Assembly (NCBI RefSeq): GCF_016591975.1
Contig: NZ_AP024169.1
Coordinates: forward strand, 2,271,001 to 2,335,000
Length of the DNA: 64,000 bases
Source of the DNA: Anaeromicropila herbilytica
Lineage (GTDB): Bacteria > Bacillota > Clostridia > Lachnospirales > Lachnospiraceae
Direction: 5' to 3'
The position numbers and the translations under genes were made by a program. Shown here piece by piece: positions 27,756 through 36,783 of the stretch (its first letter is position 1; each line of letters begins with the position of its first letter). Under the pieces are notes generated by a model. That model was given only the letters and a program-made list of their open reading frames with translations. It was not told the origin of the DNA and ran no database searches.

Positions 27756-28046
27756 ATGAGCTATCAGAAGGCAATCAATGTGCTACCTATTGAGTTGGTA
27801 GAACAAATACAACAATATATTGATGGGGAATATGTTTATATTCCAAGAAGAGATGAAAAAAAGAAATCTTGGGGAACGAATACTACAATTCGAAGTGAAT
27901 TAAGAAATCGAAATGAGTCTATTTTTGATGATTATCAATCGGGTATATCAGTAAATAGTATTGCAGATAAATATTTTTTATCTGAGAAAAGTATCCAAAG
28001 AATTCTAAGACAACAAAAAAATATGTATATTGTAAATCAGAGCTAA
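27756..28046 (+). CDS. Small HTH protein of the CD3324/Mor-like family
   Basis: A 96-residue protein. YQKAINVLPIELVEQIQQYIDGEYVYIPRR followed by a Trp-Gly segment and a helix-turn-helix (SGISVNSIADKYFLSEKSIQRIL) matches the small clostridial CD3324 family as I recall it, related to the Mor activator fold. The role is unknown; HTH and size suggest a DNA- or RNA-binding regulator. AGGAGGG lies 5 bases before the ATG. A promoter, a 9-codon leader ORF and alternative hairpins precede it, so its expression is probably conditional. A terminator overlaps its stop codon. Confidence 0.75.
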   Translation: MSYQKAINVLPIELVEQIQQYIDGEYVYIPRRDEKKKSWGTNTTIRSELRNRNESIFDDYQSGISVNSIADKYFLSEKSIQRILRQQKNMYIVNQS

Positions 28047-28069
28047 CATTGAATGGTTAGCTCTTTTAT
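28040..28069 (+). terminator. Terminator overlapping the stop codon of the small HTH gene
   Basis: GAGCTAAC / GTTAGCTC with an 8-base loop and TTTTAT; the TAA stop lies inside the left arm. Confidence 0.8.
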
Positions 28070-28087
28070 ATTAGTTGATTTTGGATT

Positions 28088-28173
28088 AAAAAGCCTTATT
28101 TAATTTTGCTGAGTGTATATTGTTGCATAATTATACATCAATATACACAATGTATGTTATGAAAGGCTTTTGA
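28088..28173 (+). repeat. Dispersed palindromic repeat, copy D (short form)
   Basis: AAAAGCC at the left and GGCTTTT at the right, enclosing GAGTGTATATTGTTGCATAA and TTATACATCAATATACACAA. It shows the same core palindrome as copies B and C but lacks the GATGTTGGGG tips and the central insert. Located 20 bp after a terminator and 85 bp before the WYL gene. Confidence 0.75.
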
Positions 28174-28258
28174 TCTTTACAGAATAAAAATTCGATATAA
28201 TTTAGTACAAGTAAGAGTTCAACGAATAATATGAATTCAAGGGAAGAGGAAAAGATTC

Positions 28259-29206
28259 ATGAATCGTTTATTTGAGATTTTATATTTATTGATTGAGAAA
28301 AGAACAATAACCGCCAGGGAGCTTTCTAATCATTTTGAAGTATCGGAAAGAACTATCTATCGAGATATTGACACTTTATGTATGTCAGGAATTCCAATCT
28401 ATACGAAAAAGGGTAAGAATGGTGGCATCTCAATCGTAGATAATTATGTTCTTAATAAAGTATTAGTATCCGATGAAGAAAAGTTACAAATATTGTCCGC
28501 ACTTCAAAGTATGAAAGCGGTAGATATGGACAACTCCGATGAAATATTAACTAAACTAAATAGTATATTTAACATACAGTACTCAGATTGGATCTCGATT
28601 GACTTTTCTGATTGGAGTAATCAAAGGCAAGAAGTGTATAAAATAATTAAATCTGCAATACTGAATCAGAAAGTACTACAGTTTGATTATTATAATCGTA
28701 GCGGGAAAGCATCGAAGCGTATTGTAGAACCGATACAATTATGGTTCAAGAGTTATACATGGTATTTAAGAGCGTATTGTAGAGAAAAGCAAGATGTACG
28801 TGTCTTTAAACTAAATCGAATGCAAAGAATAGAAGTGTTACAGGAATTCTTTGAGAAAAGGGATTATACCCTGAAGGATAAGATAAGTGATAATCATTTA
28901 AGTGGCAATCAATCAAGTGATAATCAGGCAAACGACAATCAAGAGAAGGAAATCAAGAAATCTCAGACATTTACTCTTCTTATTGATAAGACTCAAGCAT
29001 ATCGAGTATATGATATATTTGATGAAAGTAATATTGAATTAAGGGAAGATGGTAACTATCTAATTTCTTTGGATTATCAGATTGATGAGTGGGTATATGG
29101 ATTAATATTATCTTTTGGTGCTTATGTAACTGTTATTTCTCCTGATTCGCTAAGAATAGAGATTAAGAAGAAGTTAGAGGATAATTTAAGAAATTATATG
29201 AGTTGA
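28259..29206 (+). CDS. HTH-WYL transcriptional regulator
   Basis: A 315-residue protein with an N-terminal HTH_11/DeoR-like winged helix (LFEILYLLIEKRTITARELSNHFEVSERTIYRDI) and a WYL domain from about residue 140 (FDYYNRSGKASKRIVEPIQLWFKSYTWYLRAYC). WYL regulators sense small ligands or nucleic acids; here an insert rich in Asn/Asp/Ser/Gln (about residues 213-240) interrupts the domain before its C-terminal part. GAGGA lies about 9 bases before the ATG. The next gene, an acetyltransferase, follows by 35 bp and may be cotranscribed. Confidence 0.85.
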   Translation: MNRLFEILYLLIEKRTITARELSNHFEVSERTIYRDIDTLCMSGIPIYTKKGKNGGISIVDNYVLNKVLVSDEEKLQILSALQSMKAVDMDNSDEILTKLNSIFNIQYSDWISIDFSDWSNQRQEVYKIIKSAILNQKVLQFDYYNRSGKASKRIVEPIQLWFKSYTWYLRAYCREKQDVRVFKLNRMQRIEVLQEFFEKRDYTLKDKISDNHLSGNQSSDNQANDNQEKEIKKSQTFTLLIDKTQAYRVYDIFDESNIELREDGNYLISLDYQIDEWVYGLILSFGAYVTVISPDSLRIEIKKKLEDNLRNYMS

Positions 29207-29241
29207 TATAAACTTGTAATAAAGCTAGATGAGAGGTTATT

Positions 29242-30090
29242 ATGATACGTGAATGTAGAAGAGAAGATTTTAACAAGGTAATCAAATATATTTTTGAAAA
29301 GAATGCTATTGCTGAATATGCATTTGATACATGTCCGAATGAAATGGAAGGTATTCAACAATTGTTAGAGGAAGCAATTGATAAAAATGATATGAAGATA
29401 ATTGTATCTTATGAGGAGAAAAATATCAATGGTGTTGCTCTTTTGCCTTGCAATGACATAGAGAATGACTGTATTGGTATTTTTACTACATCTTCATTTA
29501 AAGATATAGCAATGAGCATGTTTCAATATGTGAAAGATACTTTAAAGGGTAAAAGTTATTATTTGTATGTAAATGAACAGAATAAACATATTGAAGAATT
29601 AAAGGATTATTATAAGGTCAATGATTTAGGGAAAGATATGACATTAGTGTTAGATACATATTCCGATTCATTTATCAATTCATATATCCAAGAGAATAAA
29701 CAAGAAGATAGTTTTGAAGAATTCAAAGAGGATTTTGCAGTTATGCATGATGAGTTATTTCCAGATATATATTGGTCATCGAAACGTATTTTGGAAAGCT
29801 TAGATGATTGGAAAATAATATTAGAAAACAATCAGGATATTTTAATTGGCTATGTCATCTTAGTAATGAATAAAGATAATATCTATATTCAGCAAATTGG
29901 GGTAAAAGAAGAGTATAGAAAGAATGGATATGGACATAAATTAATAAGAAGAGTTATGAATTATGCAGCTATGAATAGAAAGAGCCTGATACTAGATGTG
30001 GAAACAGATAATACTTCTGCAATTTCATTATACAAATCTTTAGGGTTTAAAACAGTCAAAGTAAAGCATCTCTATCAGATTAAGTTTTAA
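29242..30090 (+). CDS. GNAT-family N-acetyltransferase
   Basis: A 282-residue protein whose C-terminal half is a GNAT domain: IQQIGVKEEYRKNGYGHKLI is the acetyl-CoA-binding motif A, followed by LDVETDNTSAISLYKSLGFK. The N-terminal half looks like a second, divergent GNAT-like lobe lacking the pyrophosphate loop, so the protein may be a tandem GNAT with one active site. Substrate unknown. GAGAGG lies 8 bases before the ATG. It directly follows a WYL regulator on the same strand. Confidence 0.82.
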   Translation: MIRECRREDFNKVIKYIFEKNAIAEYAFDTCPNEMEGIQQLLEEAIDKNDMKIIVSYEEKNINGVALLPCNDIENDCIGIFTTSSFKDIAMSMFQYVKDTLKGKSYYLYVNEQNKHIEELKDYYKVNDLGKDMTLVLDTYSDSFINSYIQENKQEDSFEEFKEDFAVMHDELFPDIYWSSKRILESLDDWKIILENNQDILIGYVILVMNKDNIYIQQIGVKEEYRKNGYGHKLIRRVMNYAAMNRKSLILDVETDNTSAISLYKSLGFKTVKVKHLYQIKF

Positions 30091-30154
30091 AAAAATGATA
30101 ATATTGGAATGAATACTAATTTTCTTTTGGACACTTTATAATAGCTAGATCAGT

Positions 30155-30206
30155 GAATGCAAATAGCATCAACTTCTAAAAAAGTAAGTTGATGCTATTT
30201 GCATTC
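30155..30206. terminator. Perfect 21-bp hairpin between converging genes
   Basis: GAATGCAAATAGCATCAACT and its exact complement (21 bp per arm) around a 10-base loop (CTAAAAAAGT). It lies between the GNAT gene and the oppositely oriented LacI-type gene and probably terminates both; the T-run is short on each side. Confidence 0.65.
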
Positions 30207-30272
30207 TTATCATCATGAACATTTAATATAACTTCATATAGCGTACTAGCCTAATACAAAATTAAAGAGTCA

Positions 30273-31298
30273 TTAAAGAATACTTCGGCAAGAGCCACCG
30301 ACAATTAATTCTCCATCATATATTTTATGTACTGTACCACATTTTTGATTAATTAAATCAAATAATATCTTAGTACTCTCTAATCCTATTTCTACAACGG
30401 GTTGTTTGATTGTAGTAATGGTGGGATTGAAATAGGAGGTTAGCTCAATTCCATCGAATCCAAGTACGGAATAATCATCTGGTATTGATTTACCATAATC
30501 TAGAATTGCTTTACAAACGCCAATAGCTAGATTATCTGATATTGCAAAAATAGCAGTAAAATCCTCATTGGAGGATAATAGTTCATATGTACAGATTTTA
30601 CCATTCTCAAGAGAATACTCATCAATATCTTTATGCATATATTTGATCAGATTCTTATTAATTGGAATACCATGATCTTTTAATGCATTCAAGTAGCCAT
30701 TTAAACGGTATTTACCAATACTTTCATCCTCCTTCGCTGTGATAATTGCGATTTTCTTATGACCTAATCTGCAAAGATAGTCCACCGCTTTATAACTTTC
30801 CTTATAGTCATCAATACTGATAGAGGAATAACTATCTAAATTGGCATTTTGTGCTATTGATGTAGTCAATACAAATGGAACGTTTATACGGCACAATTTC
30901 TCTGTATTGTGGGTGAATTTACCACCTACAATAATGATTCCTTGGAGTTTCTTTTCTTTGATTAATTCTACAGCAATGTCAACTTCATCAGAAAAGGAGT
31001 CTATTTGATGAATTAACATGGAATAGTTCCTTTGATTAATCTCTTTTTCAATCGTTTTTATTAATGGAGAGAAAAAGGGATTGGTGATTCCTTTTACTAA
31101 GACAGCAATCGTTTTGGAGTTGTTACGTTTTAGATTTCTAGCACTATTATTCGGGATATAATTATTTTGCTCAATTATCTTAATAATCTTTGCTTTTGTT
31201 TCAGCATTAACATCAGGATGATTATTAATTGCCCTAGATACGGTGCTAACGCCTACTCCACATAACTTTGCAATATCTTTGATATTTAATGAATCCAT
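30273..31298 (-). CDS. LacI-family transcriptional regulator
   Basis: A 341-residue repressor-type protein with an N-terminal LacI helix-turn-helix (IKDIAKLCGVGVSTVSRAINNHPDVNAETKAKI) and a periplasmic-binding-protein-like sensor domain (IAVLVKGITNPFFSPLIKTIE onwards). It is divergent from the sugar importer and malQ and so most likely controls them in response to a maltodextrin or related sugar. A LacI-type palindrome lies in the shared intergenic region. ATG 31298 is preferred because AAGGAG lies 8 bases upstream; an ATG two codons earlier is too close to that site. Confidence 0.92.
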   Translation of the reverse strand: MDSLNIKDIAKLCGVGVSTVSRAINNHPDVNAETKAKIIKIIEQNNYIPNNSARNLKRNNSKTIAVLVKGITNPFFSPLIKTIEKEINQRNYSMLIHQIDSFSDEVDIAVELIKEKKLQGIIIVGGKFTHNTEKLCRINVPFVLTTSIAQNANLDSYSSISIDDYKESYKAVDYLCRLGHKKIAIITAKEDESIGKYRLNGYLNALKDHGIPINKNLIKYMHKDIDEYSLENGKICTYELLSSNEDFTAIFAISDNLAIGVCKAILDYGKSIPDDYSVLGFDGIELTSYFNPTITTIKQPVVEIGLESTKILFDLINQKCGTVHKIYDGELIVGGSCRSIL

Positions 31299-31588
31299 AT
31301 ACATTACTCCTTCATATCAATTGCAAGATCCGCCATTTGGCTGTGAGACGGTAGCGCATGAATTTTAAAATATACTTTGTAAAGACAGTTTTTACACCAT
31401 CTTTTTATTATCATATTGTAAAATATTTCATAATATTATACAAGTAGATATTTCAAAATAATCAATTTACTTCCTATCGCTTATATATAATTGCCATAGA
31501 AAGAGGAAATTACATTAAAAAAGAGACAATATCACGAATCATGATGAAGAAATAAATAAAATATATGTAAAAATATAACAGGAATATA

Positions 31589-31617
31589 TTGTAAAACAAA
31601 ACTAGATATGGTAATAT
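31589..31617 (+). promoter_or_regulatory. Candidate promoter of the sugar importer operon
   Basis: TTGTAA (31589-31594) and TAATAT (31612-31617) separated by 17 bp. Both boxes are imperfect. The predicted start of transcription is about 31624, just before the operator, giving a leader near 200 bases that contains two small hairpins (CTTGTACTT/AAGTACGAG near 31739 and ATAATCTG/CAGATAAT near 31770). Confidence 0.45.
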
Positions 31618-31634
31618 ATGTATGAACTTGGAAA

Positions 31635-31648
31635 CGTTACCGATAACG
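31635..31648. promoter_or_regulatory. LacI-type operator palindrome
   Basis: CGTTACCGATAACG within GAAACGTTACCGATAACGAT. The CG-centred half-sites with TAACG/CGTTA are typical of LacI/GalR-family operators. It lies about 20 bp downstream of the candidate -10, where a bound repressor would block the importer transcript, and about 340 bp from the regulator gene start. Confidence 0.65.
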
Positions 31649-31826
31649 ATACCAATCTTGTCCAAAGAATTCATTAATTAAGTAATATCAACGGATGCAT
31701 TCTTAATAAAGTATCGAGAGGTTTCTAGAATAGGGGACTTGTACTTTTGGCTGTGAAGTACGAGAAATAATCTGGAAAATCAGATAATCGGTAATTCTGA
31801 GTAAAATATGAAAGTGAGGATGTATT

Positions 31827-33212
31827 ATGAAAAAAATGAAAAAAGTGAAAAAAGTTGTAGCTCTAATGTTAGCTCTAGTTCTAGTAGCATCAAGTTTAAC
31901 TGGTTGTAAATCAGACAAAAAAACAACTAACACTTCTACGAAGCAATCAGAGGATAAGAGTGGAGATACAGATAAGTCAAAAGAACCAGTAAATATTGAA
32001 ATATTACAATATAAAGTAGAGATTAATGATCAATTACAAGCAGCAATTGATACATATACGAAGGAAAATCCTAATGTTAAGATTACTCTTCAGACAATTG
32101 GTGGTGGAGAAGATATTGGTGTTACATATAAATCAAGAGCAGCAGCTGGAGATATGCCTGACATTTTTAACTGTATTGGACCAGATGAATGTGGCAGATA
32201 CAAAGATTTCTTAGAAGATTTATCAGATCAACCTTGGGTATCACATGCTAATGCAGGTATGTTAGATCTTGATACGATTGATGGTAAAGTATATGGTCTT
32301 CCTGTTAGTACTGAAGCATTTGGTTTAATCGCTAATAAAAAGATGTTCGAAGATGCTGGTGTTGATATTTCTAACATCACAACTTATGATCAATTAGATC
32401 AAGCATTTGCAGCATTACAAGCTAAGATTGATGATGGTTCTTTAGCTGATAAATGGCCAATGCTTAAAAATGTTACAGCAGTTCAAGGTGCAGAAAAATG
32501 GGTACTAGGAGATCATGCAGTTAACGTTGCTTTAGCACCAGAATTTAAAGAAGATGTATTTGCAGCATACAATGCAAAAGACATTCAATTCTCTTATAAA
32601 GACGCTTATAAAGATTATATCGATTTACAATTAAAATATTCAGCAAATGCAAAGGATCATGCTGGAGCTGTATCTGTTGGTTATAGTGATGCAGTACAAG
32701 GCGCTTTAGCTTTAGGATCAGTTGCAGTAATTCAACAAGGTAACTGGATCTATAATGATGTAAATACAGTTGATCCAAAGATTGCTGAGAATCTTGTATT
32801 CTTACCAGCACCAGTTAAAGGTTACAAAGAAGACAGCATCTTTACATTAGTTGCAAACTATTGGTGTGTAAACAGTCAATCAGATGCCAAGGTTAAGCAA
32901 GCATCTAAAGACTTCTTAAATTGGTTATATCAATCAGATGCAGGTAAAGATATCGTTGTAAATAAATTTGGATTCTTACCAGTATTTGATAATTATGGAG
33001 ATTTAGCTCCAAAGGATCCATTATCAAAAGGTATCTTAGATTACATGAAAGCTGGAAAAGTAATTAGCGCTGTATTTAAAGGTGCACCAGGTGCAGATTG
33101 GTTACAACAAGTATTTGGATCTAAAGTACAAGGATATTTAACTGGAGATTTAACTTGGGATCAAGTATTTGATGAATCAGCGAAAGAATGGAATAGCATG
33201 AGAAATAAATAA
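31827..33212 (+). CDS. Sugar ABC transporter substrate-binding lipoprotein
   Basis: Extracellular family 1 solute-binding protein, 461 residues, anchored as a lipoprotein: lipobox ASSLTGC with the lipid-bearing cysteine at about residue 27, followed by a charged Lys/Ser/Thr linker. The body has SBP_bac_1 hallmarks (LQAAIDTYTKENPNVKITLQT, AGDMPDIFN, VAVIQQGNWIYNDV). With the two permeases and malQ it probably binds an alpha-glucan oligosaccharide such as a maltodextrin, an inference from neighbours. AGTGAGGA lies 7 bases before the ATG. Confidence 0.92.
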   Translation: MKKMKKVKKVVALMLALVLVASSLTGCKSDKKTTNTSTKQSEDKSGDTDKSKEPVNIEILQYKVEINDQLQAAIDTYTKENPNVKITLQTIGGGEDIGVTYKSRAAAGDMPDIFNCIGPDECGRYKDFLEDLSDQPWVSHANAGMLDLDTIDGKVYGLPVSTEAFGLIANKKMFEDAGVDISNITTYDQLDQAFAALQAKIDDGSLADKWPMLKNVTAVQGAEKWVLGDHAVNVALAPEFKEDVFAAYNAKDIQFSYKDAYKDYIDLQLKYSANAKDHAGAVSVGYSDAVQGALALGSVAVIQQGNWIYNDVNTVDPKIAENLVFLPAPVKGYKEDSIFTLVANYWCVNSQSDAKVKQASKDFLNWLYQSDAGKDIVVNKFGFLPVFDNYGDLAPKDPLSKGILDYMKAGKVISAVFKGAPGADWLQQVFGSKVQGYLTGDLTWDQVFDESAKEWNSMRNK

Positions 33213-33291
33213 TAAATCAATATACTCGGTTAGATCGTGAAAGACCTTTAACACTCTACACAAGTATATAAGAATAATGATTAAATCATAG

Positions 33292-33372
33292 ATTCGTACG
33301 TCGAGATTATGGAAATATAGGAAGGCCAGCGGCCCTTACTGATTTATAATTCATTGATTTTGACGTACGAAT
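33292..33372 (+). other. Inverted repeat between binding-protein and permease genes
   Basis: ATTCGTACGTC at the left and GACGTACGAAT at the right, with GGCC / GGCC at the apex and partial pairing between. It probably protects or partly terminates the upstream transcript so that the binding protein is made in excess over the permeases, a common arrangement in sugar importers. There is no strong T-run. Confidence 0.6.
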
Positions 33373-33450
33373 TAATTTTAAATAATATTATCTTTTATAA
33401 ATAAAATGGAAAATAAATACAGAATTTATGAAATAGAGAGGAGAGATTGA

Positions 33451-34305
33451 ATGAGACGTTCAAAGTTAGGGTTTTGGCTTTTCTTAGCTCCTTGTTTAAT
33501 TGCTTTTAGTGTAGTAGAACTGTATCCAATGCTATCTGGTTTTTATTATTCTCTTACGGATTGGGATGGTATATCAGCAACTCCAAAGTTTATAGGACTA
33601 GAGAATTTTAAGAATATATTTACCAATGAAAAGATGTTTTGGAGTTGTTTTGGATTCACAGCAGCCTTTGCAATATGTTCTGTAATACTAATCAATCTGG
33701 TTGGATTTGCCCTTGCGCTTTTGGTAACCAAAAAATTTAGAGGAGCAAATTTATTAAGAGGCGTATTTTTTATGCCTAATTTAATTGGTGGGCTTTTATT
33801 AGGTTTCGCATGGCAATTTATCTTTACTAAGATATTTCCAGCAACGAATATACCGTTTCTTCAAAATTGGTTAACAGATAAAGAAACAGGTTTTGCAGCA
33901 CTATTAATCGTAATGGTTTGGCAAATGAGTGGTTATATGATGATTATATACATAGCAGCACTTCAAAATATTCCAGATAATATATTAGAAGCTGCAGCAA
34001 TCGACGGTGCTGGAGGCTTTCGTAGATTAAAAGACATTACAATGCCAATGGTGTCTCAAGCGTTTACAATTGGTATCTTTTTGATCTTATCAAATTCATT
34101 TAAGTTATTTGATCAAAATTTAGCTCTTACCAATGGTGATCCAAACCATGCTACCGAAATGTTAGCACTTAATATTTATAAAACTGCTTTTAGTGCAAAT
34201 GATATGGGTATGGCACAAGCAAAGGCCATCATTTTCTTTATATCAGTAGCAATCATATCTATCATACAATTGTATTTTTCAAAGAAAAGAGAGATAGAAG
34301 CATAG
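33451..34305 (+). CDS. Sugar ABC transporter permease, MalF type
   Basis: A 284-residue inner-membrane protein with six predicted helices. The cytoplasmic EAA loop ILEAAAIDGAGGFRRLKDIT contacts the ATPase. N-terminus SKLGFWLFLAPCLIAFSVVELYPM is standard for the MalF/UgpA family. It forms the channel with the next gene's product. GAGAGGAGAG lies upstream of the ATG. No ATPase gene is encoded in this cluster. Confidence 0.93.
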   Translation: MRRSKLGFWLFLAPCLIAFSVVELYPMLSGFYYSLTDWDGISATPKFIGLENFKNIFTNEKMFWSCFGFTAAFAICSVILINLVGFALALLVTKKFRGANLLRGVFFMPNLIGGLLLGFAWQFIFTKIFPATNIPFLQNWLTDKETGFAALLIVMVWQMSGYMMIIYIAALQNIPDNILEAAAIDGAGGFRRLKDITMPMVSQAFTIGIFLILSNSFKLFDQNLALTNGDPNHATEMLALNIYKTAFSANDMGMAQAKAIIFFISVAIISIIQLYFSKKREIEA

Positions 34306-34323
34306 AAGAAAGGAAGTGTTATC

Positions 34324-35151
34324 ATGTGTAATGAAAGAAAAATATCGAAGTTCTTTAAAATCATAATAGGTTTATTCGTTGCAGCATTATTTTTATTTCC
34401 TATGTTCATGTTACTTCTAGCTTCTTTTAAATCTCAGAAGAATATATTCCTAGATGTAATTGGATGGCCTAAGCCAATAGTTTTAACAAACTATGGTGAA
34501 GCTATGAAACGAATGGATTATGGATCAGCATTATGGAATTTATTATGGATTACCATAGTTGCAACTATTATTATTATCATATTTACCTCTATGGCTTCCT
34601 GGGTATTAGTAAGATATAAGACTCGTGTATCAAAGGTATTATTTTATGTATTCGCAATCTCCATGTTGATACCATTTCAATGTGTTATGTTACCTCTTAT
34701 GAGTACATTAAGTAAATTAGATCTTTTAAATCCAAAAGGATTAATATTTGCGTATCTTGGGTTTGGTTCACCTTTGTCAATCATTTTATATCATGGATTT
34801 ATAAAAGGAATTCCAGCTGAATTAGAGGAAGCAGCTGCAATTGATGGTTGTAGTATGTTTCGCACTTTTTGGGGAGTCGTATTTCCCTTACTATCACCAA
34901 TCACAATGACAGTAGCTATTCTAAATATTATGTGGATATGGAATGATTATTTGTTACCAAGTTTAGTAATAGGATCAAATGTACAATGGAATACTCTACC
35001 TCTTAAGACATTCTTTTTCTTCGGACAATTCTCAAGTCGATGGGATTATGCATCAGCTGGATTAATTATGTCAATCATACCAATAATAATATTCTATCTA
35101 GCAGCACAAAAGAAAATAATCAAAGGTGTTGTAGATGGTGCAATTAAATAG
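34324..35151 (+). CDS. Sugar ABC transporter permease, MalG type
   Basis: A 275-residue protein with six predicted helices and an EAA loop ELEEAAAIDGCSMFRTFW, paired with the MalF-type subunit 18 bp upstream. The FPMFMLLLASFKSQKNIF region is characteristic of MalG/LacG family members. The 15-bp gap to malQ and shared strand indicate one operon. Confidence 0.93.
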   Translation: MCNERKISKFFKIIIGLFVAALFLFPMFMLLLASFKSQKNIFLDVIGWPKPIVLTNYGEAMKRMDYGSALWNLLWITIVATIIIIIFTSMASWVLVRYKTRVSKVLFYVFAISMLIPFQCVMLPLMSTLSKLDLLNPKGLIFAYLGFGSPLSIILYHGFIKGIPAELEEAAAIDGCSMFRTFWGVVFPLLSPITMTVAILNIMWIWNDYLLPSLVIGSNVQWNTLPLKTFFFFGQFSSRWDYASAGLIMSIIPIIIFYLAAQKKIIKGVVDGAIK

Positions 35152-35166
35152 GAAAGAGGAGAAAGA

Positions 35167-36639
35167 ATGAGAGCAAGCGGAATATTATTACCAATCGCAT
35201 CCTTACCATCAGCCTATGGAATTGGTTGTTTTTCAAAAGAAGCTTATCTTTTTGTAGATCAACTAAAAAAGGGAAATCAAAAGTATTGGCAGATACTACC
35301 TTTAGGTGCAACGGGTTACGGAGATTCTCCATATCAATCATTTTCGACATTTGCAGGTAACCCTTATTATATTGATTTAGAACAATTAATAGAAGAAGGG
35401 CTACTAACAAAAGAGGAATGTGAGGCGTGTGACTGGGGAGATAACATAAGATATGTAGATTATGAGAAGGTTTATCTAAGTCGATATGATCTTTTAAGAA
35501 AAGCTTACGATAGAGTTAACTTATCTAATAATAGGGAATATCATAAATTCAAAGAAGAGAATACTTCTTGGTTAGATGATTATAGTCTATATATGGCAAT
35601 CAAAGTCCAAAAAGATGGCTTATCATGGCAAGAATGGAAAGAGGATATTCGGATACGCTCTGATGAAGCAATGGAATATTACCAAACAGAATTGGCTCAA
35701 GATATCGAATTCTATTGTTATCTTCAATATTTATTCTTTATGCAATGGGCTAAGCTAAAAAGTTATGCGAACGACCATCAGATTCAGATAATTGGCGACA
35801 TACCAATCTATGTCGCACTAGATAGTGCTGATGCCTGGGCAAATAGTAATTTATTCATGTTCGATGATAATATTCGGCCAACCGTAGTTGCAGGCTGTCC
35901 ACCGGATGCTTTCGCAGCTACCGGACAATTATGGGGAAATCCAATCTACCGATGGGAGGAACATAAGAAAAGTAATTATCATTGGTGGATTGAACGAATG
36001 AAACATTGTGCGAAGCTTTACGATGTAATTAGAATTGATCACTTTCGTGGTTTTGATGAATATTATGCTATCCCATATGGCCATATTACAGCAGAATATG
36101 GAGAATGGAAAGCTGGTCCGGGGTATGATTTGATTGAAGCATTCAATCGAGAGTTAGAAGGAGTACCTATCATTGCGGAAGATTTAGGATACTTAACGGA
36201 TAGTGTTAAGGAATTGTTAGATAAGTCTGGATATCCAGGTATGAAAGTATTACAATTTGCTTTTGATTCAAGAGAGAAAAGCAATTATCTGCCTCATTGT
36301 TACGATAAAAATTGTGTCGTATACACAGGAACACATGACAATGATACTTTGTTAGGTTGGTACCGCATTCTGATTGAGGAAGATAAAGAATATGCCAATG
36401 CATATGCTGATATTAAGGGGGAAGAAGATAGTTGTAAGAAAATCATTCGTCTTGCGTATGAAAGTGTAGCTAATCTTGTTATAATACCAATTCAAGACTT
36501 CCTCGAATTAGGAAGTGAGGCTAGAATTAATATCCCTTCTACATTGGGTAATAACTGGAAGTGGAGATTGTTAAGGAAGGAAATTACGGATGAATGTTTA
36601 GATTACATGAAAGAGTTAACGATGCTTTTTGAACGTTAA
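35167..36639 (+). CDS. malQ: 4-alpha-glucanotransferase (amylomaltase)
   Basis: Transfers alpha-1,4-glucan segments between oligosaccharides and glucose (GH77). The 490-residue protein opens ILLPIASLPSAYGIGCFSKEA and shows the GH77 motifs VIRIDHFRGF (nucleophile Asp), IIAEDLGYLT (acid/base Glu-Asp) and TGTHDNDTLLGWY. Length fits the family. AGAGGAG is 6 bases before the ATG. As last gene of the importer cluster it processes the imported maltodextrin in the cytoplasm. Confidence 0.96.
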   Translation: MRASGILLPIASLPSAYGIGCFSKEAYLFVDQLKKGNQKYWQILPLGATGYGDSPYQSFSTFAGNPYYIDLEQLIEEGLLTKEECEACDWGDNIRYVDYEKVYLSRYDLLRKAYDRVNLSNNREYHKFKEENTSWLDDYSLYMAIKVQKDGLSWQEWKEDIRIRSDEAMEYYQTELAQDIEFYCYLQYLFFMQWAKLKSYANDHQIQIIGDIPIYVALDSADAWANSNLFMFDDNIRPTVVAGCPPDAFAATGQLWGNPIYRWEEHKKSNYHWWIERMKHCAKLYDVIRIDHFRGFDEYYAIPYGHITAEYGEWKAGPGYDLIEAFNRELEGVPIIAEDLGYLTDSVKELLDKSGYPGMKVLQFAFDSREKSNYLPHCYDKNCVVYTGTHDNDTLLGWYRILIEEDKEYANAYADIKGEEDSCKKIIRLAYESVANLVIIPIQDFLELGSEARINIPSTLGNNWKWRLLRKEITDECLDYMKELTMLFER

Positions 36640-36783
36640 GATAGTAAACGCATTGCAAATAGTTCTAAAATAGGTATAAATGTTCTAATAATATACACAC
36701 AATATAGTAGAAGGACATGATTATAAATTATGTTAATGGCATAATCTATAATAAGTACTGAACTGTATTGGAGGCATTATGTA

